A stretch of 64,000 nt of DNA from Psychrobacter sp. Ps6 (GTDB lineage Bacteria > Pseudomonadota > Gammaproteobacteria > Pseudomonadales > Moraxellaceae): NCBI RefSeq assembly GCF_022129235.1, contig NZ_JADQAI010000002.1:124001-188000 (forward strand), read 5' to 3'. This document shows, piece by piece, positions 18,785 through 28,192 of the stretch. The notes under the pieces are model-generated. The model was not told where the DNA came from and did not search any database. It saw only the letters and a list, made by a program, of their open reading frames with translations. Position 1 is the first letter of the stretch. Each line of letters starts with the position of its first letter. The translations under genes and the position numbers were made by a program.

Positions 18785-19237
18785 TTAAGCATTACCTTGG
18801 GCATCAACTTGTGCTTGTTGCTGGCTTTGTGCATACGCTTGATCAAAGTTCACAGGGGCAAGCAATAGCTGCGGGAAGCTACCGCGCGTCACGATGTCAC
18901 TGATAACTTCACGGGCATATGGGAACAGCACGTTAGGGCAGTATGCACCTAAGATTTGACCAATTTGATCTTCTGGAATATTTTTTAGCAAAAAGATACC
19001 TGCCTGATGTACTTCAGCGATGAATGCTGCTTCTTCCGCATTTTTTGCGGTTACGCTTACAGTCAAGATGATTTGATAATGATCATCATCTAATTTTTCA
19101 GCGTTGCTAGACAGGTTGATATCAAGCTCTGGGTTCCACTCTTTGGTGAATACGCTAGCACCTGGGACTTCAAGTGACATGTCCTTTACATAGATACGTT
19201 CTAGTGCCAATTGTGGTTGTGCTTGTTCTTCAGCCAT
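18785..19237 (-). CDS. secB: Protein-export chaperone SecB
   Basis: SecB is a cytosolic homotetramer that keeps preproteins unfolded and passes them to SecA. The 150-residue protein has the family phrases [28 protein letters not shown] and [27 protein letters not shown] precedes the ATG. The tail is rich in Gln and Ala. grxC lies upstream on the same strand. Confidence 0.97.
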   Translation of the reverse strand: MAEEQAQPQLALERIYVKDMSLEVPGASVFTKEWNPELDINLSSNAEKLDDDHYQIILTVSVTAKNAEEAAFIAEVHQAGIFLLKNIPEDQIGQILGAYCPNVLFPYAREVISDIVTRGSFPQLLLAPVNFDQAYAQSQQQAQVDAQGNA

Positions 19238-19418
19238 GATAAATCCTCTAAAATTAAATCAAGTGATGGGGCAAACGATCATATTAATAAAAAGTCATTG
19301 TAATATAAATCGAAACGCAATCTCGATATTTTTTAGCATTGCTTTTTATTGATATGCTTTAAGCTAAGATTGTCTATCTTCACACAAGTAAAGACAGACA
19401 GTAAAGCAAGGTAGCAGA

Positions 19419-19682
19419 TTAACCCGCTAATAGCTCGTCAAGTTTGCCTTGTTGGTTCATTTGGTTAAGCTCATCAAAACCGCCGACAAAGGTTTCACCA
19501 ACGAAAATTTGTGGCACAGTACGGTAGTTATTGGTTTTTTTCATGAGTGCTTGACGATCTTCGCTGCTCATGTCGTGCATGCCGATTTCTTCGTAATCAA
19601 CGCCTTTGGTTTTTAGTAGTTGTTTGGCGTTTGAGCAGTATGGGCAGATAGGGGTTGTATAAACTTTAACAGATACAGTCAT
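19419..19682 (-). CDS. grxC: Glutaredoxin 3
   Basis: This 87-residue dithiol glutaredoxin reduces protein disulfides with glutathione. The active site is C13-P-Y-C16 in TTPICPYCSNAKQ, and the glutathione-binding TVPQIF and GGFDEL segments are present. AAGGA lies ahead of the ATG. secB follows after 181 bases. Confidence 0.96.
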   Translation of the reverse strand: MTVSVKVYTTPICPYCSNAKQLLKTKGVDYEEIGMHDMSSEDRQALMKKTNNYRTVPQIFVGETFVGGFDELNQMNQQGKLDELLAG

Positions 19683-19887
19683 GGTAAGTCCTTATTTATA
19701 AATTTATGAGATAACAAACTTATTATAGATAGCCTGATAAATTATCATAGTCTAAGTATTGGTAGAATCTGTTATCAATGAGTAAAGTGCACATGTATTC
19801 GATTATGCTCATACTAAAGTGGGGATGAGCATGACAAATTCAAGCCGTCTTAGTTTAAAACCCTTGGTAGCAGTATAGACAGGATAT

Positions 19888-19921
19888 AAAAAAAGACACC
19901 TATTGCTAAGGTGTCTTTTTA
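19888..19921 (-). terminator. Intrinsic terminator after the rhodanese gene
   Basis: A perfect AAAAGACACC/GGTGTCTTTT stem lies about 60 bases past the minus-strand rhodanese stop. A and T runs on both sides also allow it to act leftward or rightward. Confidence 0.85.
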
Positions 19922-19979
19922 TTTTGCTATCGTTAATCAGATGCTGTTTTTAGTCAGAAGCTATATTTCAGCCAATCTA

Positions 19980-20435
19980 CTATTTGCTTAAACTAGGCTT
20001 GGTCTTAGCTTTGTTTTTTGACTTGGCATCTTTGACACCAACCAATGGCATACCAGCGCCTTGCCAGCCGCCAATACCGCCTTCTAAGCGATACACACTG
20101 TCTTTACCAATCATCTGAATCGCAGCGCCTGCTTGTACGCCCATGTCGCAGATGATAATCACTGGCTGCTCAATCGCACGAATCTCTGCTAAGCGGTCTT
20201 TGAGGTCAGTGAACGGTATGTTGCGGCTGCCTTGAATATAGCCTGATTCAAACTTCTTCTTGGCGCGAATATCGATCAGCTGCGCATTTTGAGAGTTGAC
20301 CATCATGCCAAGGGTGTTGGGCGATATTTTCCTACCGCTACGTTTGTTTTCAATGGTAAAAAACAGGATAGCAAGTACGGCTAATATACCAAATAAAAAC
20401 GGGTGGTTGCCCACAAATTCCAGCGCACGATCCAA
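19980..20435 (-). CDS. Membrane-anchored rhodanese-like domain protein
   Basis: The protein has one N-terminal membrane segment (FLFGILAVLAILFF) and a single rhodanese domain (LIDIRAKKKFESGYIQGSRN, ending IGGWQGAGMPLV). At the catalytic loop, IIICDMGVQAG has Cys-Asp-Met-Gly-Val, so a Cys is present and sulfurtransferase or thiol chemistry is possible. The preferred start is TTG at 20435: GGAGG lies six bases upstream. The frame is also open to a TTG at 20486. It is 151 residues and resembles E. coli YibN in layout. The tail is lysine-rich. Confidence 0.82.
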   Translation of the reverse strand: MDRALEFVGNHPFLFGILAVLAILFFTIENKRSGRKISPNTLGMMVNSQNAQLIDIRAKKKFESGYIQGSRNIPFTDLKDRLAEIRAIEQPVIIICDMGVQAGAAIQMIGKDSVYRLEGGIGGWQGAGMPLVGVKDAKSKNKAKTKPSLSK

Positions 20436-20596
20436 ACCATACCTCCAAAAAAATAAGTGTTCTATTGAGCTGAGAAGCCAGCCCAATGATATTGAACAAG
20501 GCGCTATTATACCGATAAGGTCATCTATAGTAAACGGGCGATGACACGGTCAATAATCAAGCTATCATTTTGCCTTTGAAATGATGCTAACTGAAC

Positions 20597-21700
20597 CTAG
20601 TAAGGCTTAGTATCAGCTTCCTCTCGTAGCGTCACGAGGTTTTCGACGCGGCGCTGTAATACCTTGCCATCCGCCACGGCTTGCCACAGCGCGCAGCCTT
20701 TGCTGTTATGCGTGTGACGACAGTCACGGAACTGACAACCGCCGGCCAGTGGTGCCAGCTCAATAAAGCCTGAGATGATATCGTCAGGCGTCAGATGCCA
20801 GATACCATATTCACGAATACCTGGTGTATCGACGATACCGCCTTCGGTCAGATCATCTGGATTAAATGGCAACAGTCGACTGGTCGTGGTGGTATGTTGA
20901 CCAAGCTTAGAGTTTTGCGAGATGATATTGACGCTTTGACCAGATTCTGGGAGTAGGGCATTGATTAAGCTGCTTTTGCCAACACCAGACTGCCCTGCAA
21001 AGATCACCAGTTTTTTATCTATGTAGCGTTTTAACTCATCGAGGCCTTCTTGTTCATCACTCTCGGCGATGTTTTCAGGACAATCAACTGAGGTGAGCAC
21101 GCTCTCATAGCCAAGCGCAGCATACTGTGCCAACAACTCATTGGTGTCTACGCCGTTTTCTTGTGCCAACAGATCGGCTTTGTTGAGGACCAGTAATGGT
21201 TTAACACCCGCGTGATGGCATACCACCAGATAGCGATCGATCAGCGTTGGCGCAGCAGCAGGCAATGGGGCAAAAACAATCGCCAAAATATCGACATTGG
21301 CGGCAACAGGTTTGAGCTTATGATAGCGGTCAGGGCGAGAGACCAATGAGGTACGCGGTTTGACAGCTTCGATACGCCCAAAGCCTGTGTTGGAGTCGGC
21401 ACTCCAGCGCACTTGGTCACCAGCGGCTAGCATCGGCAAGTTAGTGCGTACATGGCAGCGCCAGATATCGCCGAGCTCAAGCGTTTGCCAAAACGGCTCC
21501 GGATCATCAGGTGCAATCTCTGGCTGCTCAGGTATCACCGCAGGTAGGCTGGTGACTTGTACTTCTAGTTGCTTACCGTAATGCGCCATGACCACACCAT
21601 CCATCAAGCTATCATCTATGCTGTCTTGATTGGACAATTGCTGCTTGTCGATGCGACGAATCTGTTGTTTGGTCAGTTTGCGTTGCCGGATTAATGCCAT
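20597..21700 (-). CDS. rsgA: Small ribosomal subunit biogenesis GTPase RsgA
   Basis: RsgA is a late 30S-assembly checkpoint GTPase. It has an OB-fold N-terminal domain and a circularly permuted GTPase domain: G4 (LVLNKADLL) comes before G1 (FAGQSGVGKSSLINALL) and G3 (VDTPGIREYG). The C-terminal zinc domain has C-x-F-R-D-C-R-H-x6-C. The basic N-terminus (RQRKLTKQQIRRIDKQQ) is typical. Length 367 residues. It is divergent from orn, the common rsgA/orn pair. Confidence 0.97.
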   Translation of the reverse strand: MALIRQRKLTKQQIRRIDKQQLSNQDSIDDSLMDGVVMAHYGKQLEVQVTSLPAVIPEQPEIAPDDPEPFWQTLELGDIWRCHVRTNLPMLAAGDQVRWSADSNTGFGRIEAVKPRTSLVSRPDRYHKLKPVAANVDILAIVFAPLPAAAPTLIDRYLVVCHHAGVKPLLVLNKADLLAQENGVDTNELLAQYAALGYESVLTSVDCPENIAESDEQEGLDELKRYIDKKLVIFAGQSGVGKSSLINALLPESGQSVNIISQNSKLGQHTTTTSRLLPFNPDDLTEGGIVDTPGIREYGIWHLTPDDIISGFIELAPLAGGCQFRDCRHTHNSKGCALWQAVADGKVLQRRVENLVTLREEADTKPY

Positions 21701-21919
21701 GGGTTTTGACCTATTATAAAAATATTGCTAAGTGTAGCGTGAAAATTTGCTAACATACAGCCTAAAGCGTCTGCGGCAGACAGTGGTTTTGTAATATTGT
21801 ACGACCCTATAGGTTTTCTGAATCAAATAGCGCGTTGCAATACTGTCTGAGCACGAGTGTTTGCGTGTAATACGTTTTTTAAAATTGTTTTTCCAAAATT
21901 ATGAATGATAGGATATTTT

Positions 21920-22507
21920 ATGGCTACCGGTGACCATCCCAATAAGATTAAGATCAAAAACCAAGGCAAAAAAGGGTTGGTGTGGATTGATTTAGAAATG
22001 ACCGGACTTGATACCTTAAACGATGAGATTATCGAGATTGCCACTGTCGTGACTGACGAAGATTTGAATGTACTTGCCGAAGGACCTGTGTTTGCGATCA
22101 AAGTATCGGATCAAGTCCTAAATAAAATGGATGACTGGAATACCAAGCAACATGGTCAGTCAGGGCTAATAGATCGTGTGCGTCGTAGTACCGTGACATT
22201 GGCAGAAGCGGAAGCTGAGACCATCAAGTTTCTAAATAAATGGGTCGATAGTGGCAAATCACCAATGTGCGGCAACTCTATCTGCCAAGATCGTCGATTT
22301 ATGGCGCGCCAAATGCCAGAGCTTGAGCGTTTCTTCCATTATCGTAACCTTGATGTGTCGTCAATCAAAGAGCTTTGTTTCCGCTGGCGTCCTGACATTC
22401 TAAAGAACTTTGAAAAAGGGGGCAGTCACTTAGCCCTAGATGATATTCGAGACTCTATCCGTGAGCTAAAGCATTACCGTCAGCATTTCTTTAAATTAAT
22501 GGATTAG
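21920..22507 (+). CDS. orn: Oligoribonuclease
   Basis: Orn is the essential 3'-5' exoribonuclease that finishes RNA decay by degrading di- and oligonucleotides. DEDDh catalytic residues lie in [11 protein letters not shown] (Asp, Glu), [11 protein letters not shown] (Asp) and [11 protein letters not shown] (His, Asp). The ATG at 21920 has TAGGAT at 21909-21914; the upstream ATG at 21905 is less likely. That gives 195 residues, with about 18 extra at the N-terminus. Confidence 0.96.
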   Translation: MATGDHPNKIKIKNQGKKGLVWIDLEMTGLDTLNDEIIEIATVVTDEDLNVLAEGPVFAIKVSDQVLNKMDDWNTKQHGQSGLIDRVRRSTVTLAEAEAETIKFLNKWVDSGKSPMCGNSICQDRRFMARQMPELERFFHYRNLDVSSIKELCFRWRPDILKNFEKGGSHLALDDIRDSIRELKHYRQHFFKLMD

Positions 22508-22545
22508 ATAGCGAGCGATAAGCAGTTCAAGATTGTAGTGAACGT

Positions 22546-22580
22546 AAAAAGGGTCTGTTGAACTATCAACAGACCCTTTT
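22546..22580. terminator. Bidirectional terminator between orn and lpxH
   Basis: AAAAAGGGTCTGTTGA is mirrored by TCAACAGACCCTTTT with a short loop, between convergent genes. Confidence 0.9.
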
Positions 22581-22652
22581 CGTATTGAAAAGAGGTTTTT
22601 TAAGGTGCATTGTTTAAAATGCCATTAAGTTTAAAACGCCATTAAACGCGCT

Positions 22653-23525
22653 TTAGCGAACAAGAAATTCAAACTCGTACAACTCAAACTCAGTATTATC
22701 ACCGCTTAAATCGTTACTATTGACACGGTCATTTGAATGCTCGTCGTCTGTCACTGCACCAATCACTGCGCTAACCTTTGGTTGACGTTTGTCTTTGTCA
22801 AGCAGTCGCCAGTCGCCAAGTACATAGCGTTTTTTATCAGCAGTGACCTGATGTATTTCTGGTCGATGGGTATGACCATGCAGTAAGGCGTCGCTATTAT
22901 TGATAGCTTGACGTACGGCTTTATCATTGACATCCATGATATAAGCGGCTTTATTAGCATTATTCTGCTGGCTTCTTTTGCGCATATTGTCTGCGATAGC
23001 CAAGCGTTTTTCTAATGATTTATTAAGCAAATACCACTGAGTTAAGCGGTTGCGCATAATTTTGCGAAAGAACTGATATTTTTTATCATCAGTGCAGAGT
23101 GCGTCACCGTGTTCTAATCGGTAATTCTGCTGACCGACAGTCAAGTTATACGGCTCGTTGATAAGCTCACCACCGAACAGATTGCAAAACGGCTGACCCA
23201 ATAAAAAATCACGGTTACCGTGCATGACCAATATTTCACAGCCATTGATACGTAGCTGTTTTAGCTTTGCAATCAACGGGGTTAGCCAATGCGTTATTTG
23301 TTCATCCTGTGACAATGATAAATACGTATCATCGCCTAGCCACACCTCAAACCAGTCGCCCAATATAAAGAGGCGTTTGAGCGCTGGCAGGGCAAGACAG
23401 TCATCGAGCAGCGCCAAAAAAGCCTGCACTAAGGCAGGCTCCTGAGGCGATAAATGCAAATCGCTAATCAATACTTGCCGCACTTGATGAGGGCGGGTCG
23501 TGATTAAGTGAGTAAAACGTTGCAT
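22653..23525 (-). CDS. lpxH: UDP-2,3-diacylglucosamine diphosphatase LpxH
   Basis: LpxH hydrolyses UDP-2,3-diacylglucosamine to lipid X in lipid A synthesis. All calcineurin-like metal motifs are present: ISDLHLS, LGDWFEVWLGDD, VMHGNRDFLLG, LEHGDALC and LLHGHTHRP. The protein is 290 residues, longer than the usual roughly 240, because of a C-terminal acidic tail (EHSNDRVNSNDLSGDN) and a longer N-terminus. GAGGACC precedes the ATG. ppiB lies upstream on the same strand. Confidence 0.95.
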   Translation of the reverse strand: MQRFTHLITTRPHQVRQVLISDLHLSPQEPALVQAFLALLDDCLALPALKRLFILGDWFEVWLGDDTYLSLSQDEQITHWLTPLIAKLKQLRINGCEILVMHGNRDFLLGQPFCNLFGGELINEPYNLTVGQQNYRLEHGDALCTDDKKYQFFRKIMRNRLTQWYLLNKSLEKRLAIADNMRKRSQQNNANKAAYIMDVNDKAVRQAINNSDALLHGHTHRPEIHQVTADKKRYVLGDWRLLDKDKRQPKVSAVIGAVTDDEHSNDRVNSNDLSGDNTEFELYEFEFLVR

Positions 23526-23648
23526 TTATCTTGGTCCTCGTGACTTATCGTATAGCGAGCATGACTTAATAATTTCTATTAAAGAAGGCTCGCTCATTCA
23601 CAGCTATCGCTAAGTAACTATTACAGAGTAGCTGCTGTTGAGTGGCTA

Positions 23649-24164
23649 CTACTGAGTAATGATGGTCGCTGAGTTGATGACAACTGGCTCTTTTGGCACA
23701 TCAGCATGCATGCCGAAACGACCAGTTGGGACGCCTTTCATTTTTTCGATTACATCCATACCGCTTGTTACTTTACCAAATACAGTATAACCCCAACCTT
23801 GCATGTTTTTGCCAGAGTGGTTTAGGAAATCGTTGTCTTTTACGTTGATGAAGAACTGGCTAGTTGCTGAATGCGGATCTTGGGTACGCGCCATTGCGAT
23901 AGTACCTTTGTCGTTTTTCAAACCATTATCCGCTTCGTTTTCGATAGGCGCATTGGTTGGTTTTTCATTCATCTCAGCGTCCATTCCGCCGCCTTGAATC
24001 ATGAAACCATCAATAATGCGATGGAAAATCGTACCGTCATATTGACCAGATTTTACGTAGTTTAAGAAGTTTTCTACAGTCTTTGGTGCTTTTTCTTCGT
24101 TGAGTTCGATAACGATCGCACCCATATTGGTGTCAAGTTCTACTACTGGTGGCATGTCTACCAT
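23649..24164 (-). CDS. ppiB: Peptidyl-prolyl cis-trans isomerase B (cyclophilin)
   Basis: This 171-residue cytoplasmic cyclophilin lacks a signal peptide. The family signature is [14 protein letters not shown], followed by [20 protein letters not shown] with the usual Q-F-F-I-N. AAGGAA sets the ATG. lpxH follows 123 bases downstream, an order shared with other gammaproteobacteria. Confidence 0.95.
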   Translation of the reverse strand: MVDMPPVVELDTNMGAIVIELNEEKAPKTVENFLNYVKSGQYDGTIFHRIIDGFMIQGGGMDAEMNEKPTNAPIENEADNGLKNDKGTIAMARTQDPHSATSQFFINVKDNDFLNHSGKNMQGWGYTVFGKVTSGMDVIEKMKGVPTGRFGMHADVPKEPVVINSATIITQ

Positions 24165-24478
24165 GGGATATTCCTTTTTGATTGCAGCGCCTTAAATGAC
24201 GCTGTCAAGTGGTGGTTAAAAATTGGTGGTTAAAAAGTTACGGGTAGTCTAACGGCTTTTTTATCCCGTGTCATGTATCAGGCTGTTAATGCGTTTGCAA
24301 AAGCTGATAGAATAACGCAACTTTAGCCATTTTTGATCAGCTTTGACAAATTTTGATAATGCGGTCGCGTTATCTGAGTTTTTATATCCCAATTTATTTT
24401 AATAATTTATTTTGAACGTTTTGTGATGCGTGATGGCACGTACCACAAATTGACAATTTGCGTTAGGAGCACTACCCG
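24165..24478. other. Divergent intergenic region ppiB/glnS with a short tandem repeat
   Basis: There is no gene here. Two adjacent 14-base copies of TGGTGGTTAAAAAT (second copy ending in G) lie at 24210-24237, close upstream of ppiB. The rest is AT-rich promoter-like DNA. GTTAGGAGC before glnS is its ribosome binding site. Confidence 0.4.
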
Positions 24479-26218
24479 ATGAGTGAGCACTCAAGCAACA
24501 ATGCACAAAAAGACGAAGTAAAAAACGACTTTATTCGTAATATCATTCGTGACGATGTCAATGCGCAAAAATACCAGCAAATTGTCACACGTTTTCCGCC
24601 TGAGCCAAATGGCTACTTGCATTTAGGTCACGTAAAATCTATCTGCTTAAACTTTGGTGTGGCCAAAGAGTTTGGCGGTGTGTGCAACTTGCGTTTTGAT
24701 GACACCAACCCAACTGCTGAAAAACAAGATTTTATTGATAACATCGAAAATGATGTGAAGTGGCTCGGTTTTGAGTGGGCAGGCGAGGCGTACCACGCGT
24801 CAAGTTATTTTGACCAGTTACATGCATGGGCAATACAGTTAATCGAGCAAGGCGATGCGTATGTCGATTTGCAAACGCCTGAGCAGATTCGCGATAACCG
24901 TGGTTCATTCAATGAAGCAGGCAAACCATCTCCGCAGCGTGATGCTAGCGTCGAGGAAAACCTAGCCCTTTTCAATGATATGAAAGACGGTAAGTACGCT
25001 GAAGGTAAGGCGGTATTGCGCGCCAAGATTGATATGGCTAGCCCAAATATGAACCTGCGTGACCCTGTCATCTATCGTGTGATGCATCAATCTCATCATC
25101 AGACTGGTGATAAATGGTGCATTTATCCAATGTATGACTTTGCGCATCCACTTTCTGATGCACTTGAAGGTATTACTCATTCATTGTGTACGCTTGAGTT
25201 TGAAGACCATCGTCCATTCTATGATTGGGTCATCGCCAAGATTGGCTTTGACGTGCCGCCACATCAGTACGAGTTTAGCCGCTTAAACGTGGATCATACA
25301 TTGACCAGTAAGCGTAAGCTTAAGCAGCTCGTCGATGAAGGTATCGTAAGCGGTTGGGATGATCCCCGTATGCCGACCGTCGCTGGTATGCGCCGCCGTG
25401 GTTATACGCCAGAGGGCTTGCGTGATTTTTGCGAGCGTGTGGGTGTGACCAAAGCCGATAGCGTGGTTGATTTCCGTTTACTAGAGTTTAGCGTTCGTCA
25501 GTCATTAGAGACGACAACTGGTCGCGGCATGGCGGTACTAAAGCCATTAAAAGTGACCATTACTAACTTTAGTGAAGCGGTCAGCAGTTGGGAGTCGCAA
25601 AAAGCCGATAGCGTTAATGCGCGTTTTGACGATGCGACGCAGACGCTTTGGTTGACTCAGCCGAACCATCCTAACGTCGATATGGGTGAGCGTGAGATTC
25701 CGTTTACCGAGACTTTATATATCGATCAAGGTGATTATGAAATTGAACCACCAGCAGGCTATAAGCGTCTCTCTCCAGAAAAGCCAGAGATTCGGCTGCG
25801 TAACACTTACGTGCTAGCCGTCACTGAGCATATCACTGATGAAAATGGCAATGTTGTTGAGCTAAAAGCGACGATTGATCCTACTACGTTGGGTAATAAT
25901 CCTGAAGGCCGTAAGGTCAAAGGCGTGATTCATTGGGTATCAGCCAGTCAAGGTGTACCAGCGACCGTGCGCATGTATGAGCAGCTATTCAGTGCTGAAG
26001 ACCCAAGTGGTGTCGCTGATGTCCATCAAGCGCTAAACCCTGACTCGCTCACTGAGCTAAATGCCGTGGTTGAGCCATCTTTAGCCAGTGCTGACGCTGG
26101 TACGCGTTTCCAGTTTGAGCGTGAAGGGTACTTTATCACCGATAGCAAAGATCACAGCACGGATAAGCCAGTATTTAACCAAATTGTCAGCTTGCGCGAC
26201 AGCTATAAGCCCGCTTAA
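24479..26218 (+). CDS. glnS: Glutamine--tRNA ligase
   Basis: GlnRS charges tRNA-Gln. The class I signatures are PPEPNGYLHLGHVKSIC and, for KMSKS, HTLTSKRKLKQLV. The catalytic domain also has RFDDTNP, and two C-terminal beta-barrel anticodon-binding domains follow (EIRLRNTYVLAV, KGVIHWVSA). The length of 579 residues is normal. An intrinsic terminator follows. Confidence 0.98.
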   Translation: MSEHSSNNAQKDEVKNDFIRNIIRDDVNAQKYQQIVTRFPPEPNGYLHLGHVKSICLNFGVAKEFGGVCNLRFDDTNPTAEKQDFIDNIENDVKWLGFEWAGEAYHASSYFDQLHAWAIQLIEQGDAYVDLQTPEQIRDNRGSFNEAGKPSPQRDASVEENLALFNDMKDGKYAEGKAVLRAKIDMASPNMNLRDPVIYRVMHQSHHQTGDKWCIYPMYDFAHPLSDALEGITHSLCTLEFEDHRPFYDWVIAKIGFDVPPHQYEFSRLNVDHTLTSKRKLKQLVDEGIVSGWDDPRMPTVAGMRRRGYTPEGLRDFCERVGVTKADSVVDFRLLEFSVRQSLETTTGRGMAVLKPLKVTITNFSEAVSSWESQKADSVNARFDDATQTLWLTQPNHPNVDMGEREIPFTETLYIDQGDYEIEPPAGYKRLSPEKPEIRLRNTYVLAVTEHITDENGNVVELKATIDPTTLGNNPEGRKVKGVIHWVSASQGVPATVRMYEQLFSAEDPSGVADVHQALNPDSLTELNAVVEPSLASADAGTRFQFEREGYFITDSKDHSTDKPVFNQIVSLRDSYKPA

Positions 26219-26301
26219 TCTGATACTGACTAAATATATAAAAGACATTACTGCTAAAGCTGATGTGTTGAAATAATACTGAACAATAGTAGTTTGCAAG
26301 C

Positions 26302-26339
26302 AAGCCCATTTCTAGTACGCTAGGGATGGGCTTTTTTTT
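26302..26339 (+). terminator. Intrinsic terminator of glnS
   Basis: AAGCCCAT-tt-CTAG with CTAG-gg-ATGGGCTT is followed by eight T. Confidence 0.88.
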
Positions 26340-26383
26340 GAATAATTATAAAGTTTTTGACAGTCATATCTAAGGAAGTGAGC

Positions 26384-27127
26384 ATGGCAAAATTTTTGAA
26401 TAGCAGTGGGACGACTTATCATTTAGAAGAATTGATTAAAAACGCGTCTGATCGGTTGATTATTATTAGCCCATATTTGAAGCTGAATGAACGCATTAAA
26501 GAGCTGCTAGAAGATCGCAACCGTCTAAAAATCGATATTCGCATTGTCTATGGCAAAAATGACTTACATCCAGAAGAAATAAACTGGTTAAAAAACTTAA
26601 CGTTTATTCGTACCAGCTTTTGCAAAAACTTGCATGCGAAATGCTACCTGAATGAAAACGAGTGCATTATTACCAGTTTGAACCTGTACGAATTTAGCCA
26701 AGTCAATAATAATGAGATGGGCGTACTGATTTATCGTAATGATGATGCTAAGCTTTACGCTGATACTTATGAAGAAGCGCAACGCATTATTCGTATCAGT
26801 GATGAAGTTAGGATGTCTCTTGAGAAAGTCACCGAAACTGAGAACCAGCCTGAACCTAGCACCAAAACAATGAGCGCTACTACCAACGCAACCGTCACAT
26901 CTACAACAGACGCCGCACCTAGTTATTCTAAACTGACCACTGCCAAGCTTGCTAAAGAATTAGGTCTCAAGACCCAAGAGTTAAATGATAAGTTGCTTGC
27001 AGCAGGTTATTTAGAAGCGCAAGATGGTGAATTGGTATTGACTGATGCTGGGCGTGTGGCTGGAGGCGTGAGCAAAAAAGGCAAGTTTGGTGAGTTTTGC
27101 TTATGGGATGCAGGGATGGTGGTTTAA
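26384..27127 (+). CDS. Phospholipase D-like protein with C-terminal winged-helix-like domain
   Basis: The 247-residue protein starts at the ATG at 26384 (AAGGAAGTG upstream). Residues 1-150 look like a single PLD/nuclease fold: LIIISPYLKLNERI is the first strand/helix, and the HKD-type motif is H-A-K-C-Y-L-N-E-N-E, followed by IITSLNLYEFS. His and Lys are kept; Glu replaces the usual Asp. A Thr/Ala/Ser linker (about 155-195) leads to TTAKLAKELGLKTQELNDKL and LTDAGRVAGG, which resembles the KilA-C/winged-helix type of small DNA-binding domain. No signal peptide is seen. It could be a nuclease or a nucleic-acid-binding PLD-like protein; its role is unknown. Confidence 0.7.
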   Translation: MAKFLNSSGTTYHLEELIKNASDRLIIISPYLKLNERIKELLEDRNRLKIDIRIVYGKNDLHPEEINWLKNLTFIRTSFCKNLHAKCYLNENECIITSLNLYEFSQVNNNEMGVLIYRNDDAKLYADTYEEAQRIIRISDEVRMSLEKVTETENQPEPSTKTMSATTNATVTSTTDAAPSYSKLTTAKLAKELGLKTQELNDKLLAAGYLEAQDGELVLTDAGRVAGGVSKKGKFGEFCLWDAGMVV

Positions 27128-27331
27128 TAAATAATTGATATATCTACTTAGAGTTAAATGGAATAACCGCATTACAATCCGTCACAAGACATTCATAACC
27201 AGTTTGTTACTATAAAGTCAGTTTTTACGGATGTGCTTTGCATTTTTATAGCGAGCGCATCGAGGATAATAATAGAGCGCGCGGCCGATGGGTCAATACA
27301 AGCGTTCATCAACATAGCTAAGGAATAAAGC

Positions 27332-27970
27332 ATGGCACATTTACGTTTAGGCGATACCGCACCCAATTTTGATGCTACAACCACAGAAGGTGATATCAAT
27401 TTTCACGAGTGGGCAGGCGACCACTGGGTCGTTTTTTTCTCGCATCCAGCAGACTTTACGCCAGTATGTACCACTGAGCTTGGTCGTGCAGCAGCACTGA
27501 ATGGCGAATTTCAAAAGCGCAATGTGAAACCGATCTGTATCTCTGTCGATAGCTTAGAAGATCATAAGGCGTGGGCGAGTGATATTGGTGAGACTCAAGG
27601 CACAGAGATGAACTTCCCAATCATTGCTGATCCTAATAAAGAAGTCGCTGAGCTATATGACATGATGCACCCAAATGCAGATAGCACGCATACGGTACGC
27701 AGCGTTTTTATCATTGATCCAAACAAAAAGGTGCGTCTAACGCTGACATATCCTGCCAGCTGTGGTCGTAACTTTGATGAAATTATCCGTGTTATTGATG
27801 CGCTACAACTATCGGATGAGTACAATATCGCAACGCCCGTAGACTGGAAAGATGGTGATGACGTGATCATTCCACCAAGTGTCAAAAACGAAGATATTGC
27901 TGCCAAATATCCAAAAGGTCATATAGAGATCAAGCCGTACCTACGTACGACACCAGCCCCTAATAAATAA
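27332..27970 (+). CDS. 1-Cys peroxiredoxin (Prx6 type)
   Basis: This peroxidase reduces H2O2 and organic hydroperoxides. The peroxidatic cysteine is C46 in HPADFTPVCTTELGRAA. The downstream half, with YPASCGRNFDEIIRVIDALQ and a long C-terminal domain (VDWKDGDDVIIPPSV), is the Prx6 architecture, 212 residues. The second Cys in PASCGRNF is common in this group but is not the 2-Cys resolving residue. AAGGAA precedes the ATG, and it is a single gene with its own terminator. Confidence 0.94.
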   Translation: MAHLRLGDTAPNFDATTTEGDINFHEWAGDHWVVFFSHPADFTPVCTTELGRAAALNGEFQKRNVKPICISVDSLEDHKAWASDIGETQGTEMNFPIIADPNKEVAELYDMMHPNADSTHTVRSVFIIDPNKKVRLTLTYPASCGRNFDEIIRVIDALQLSDEYNIATPVDWKDGDDVIIPPSVKNEDIAAKYPKGHIEIKPYLRTTPAPNK

Positions 27971-28000
27971 CTGGACTGGTTGCATAAATATGATTAAATA

Positions 28001-28031
28001 AAGCCCCGTGACTTAAAGTTATGGGGCTTTT
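28001..28031 (+). terminator. Intrinsic terminator of the peroxiredoxin gene
   Basis: AAGCCCCGT...ATGGGGCTT hairpin followed by a short T run, about 30 bases past the stop. Confidence 0.78.
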
Positions 28032-28192
28032 GCTATTTTCGGTTCATGAGTAATAAGCCTTTGCCATGACGGTCAGAGTAAGCTATAACTATGGTATGGA
28101 GTATCAATAGATAGGTGCTCATTAGTACCACCATCATAATAAAGCGTATCAGCGCTAAATTTCTATTCAATTATTCTTACAAGGAGTTCACT

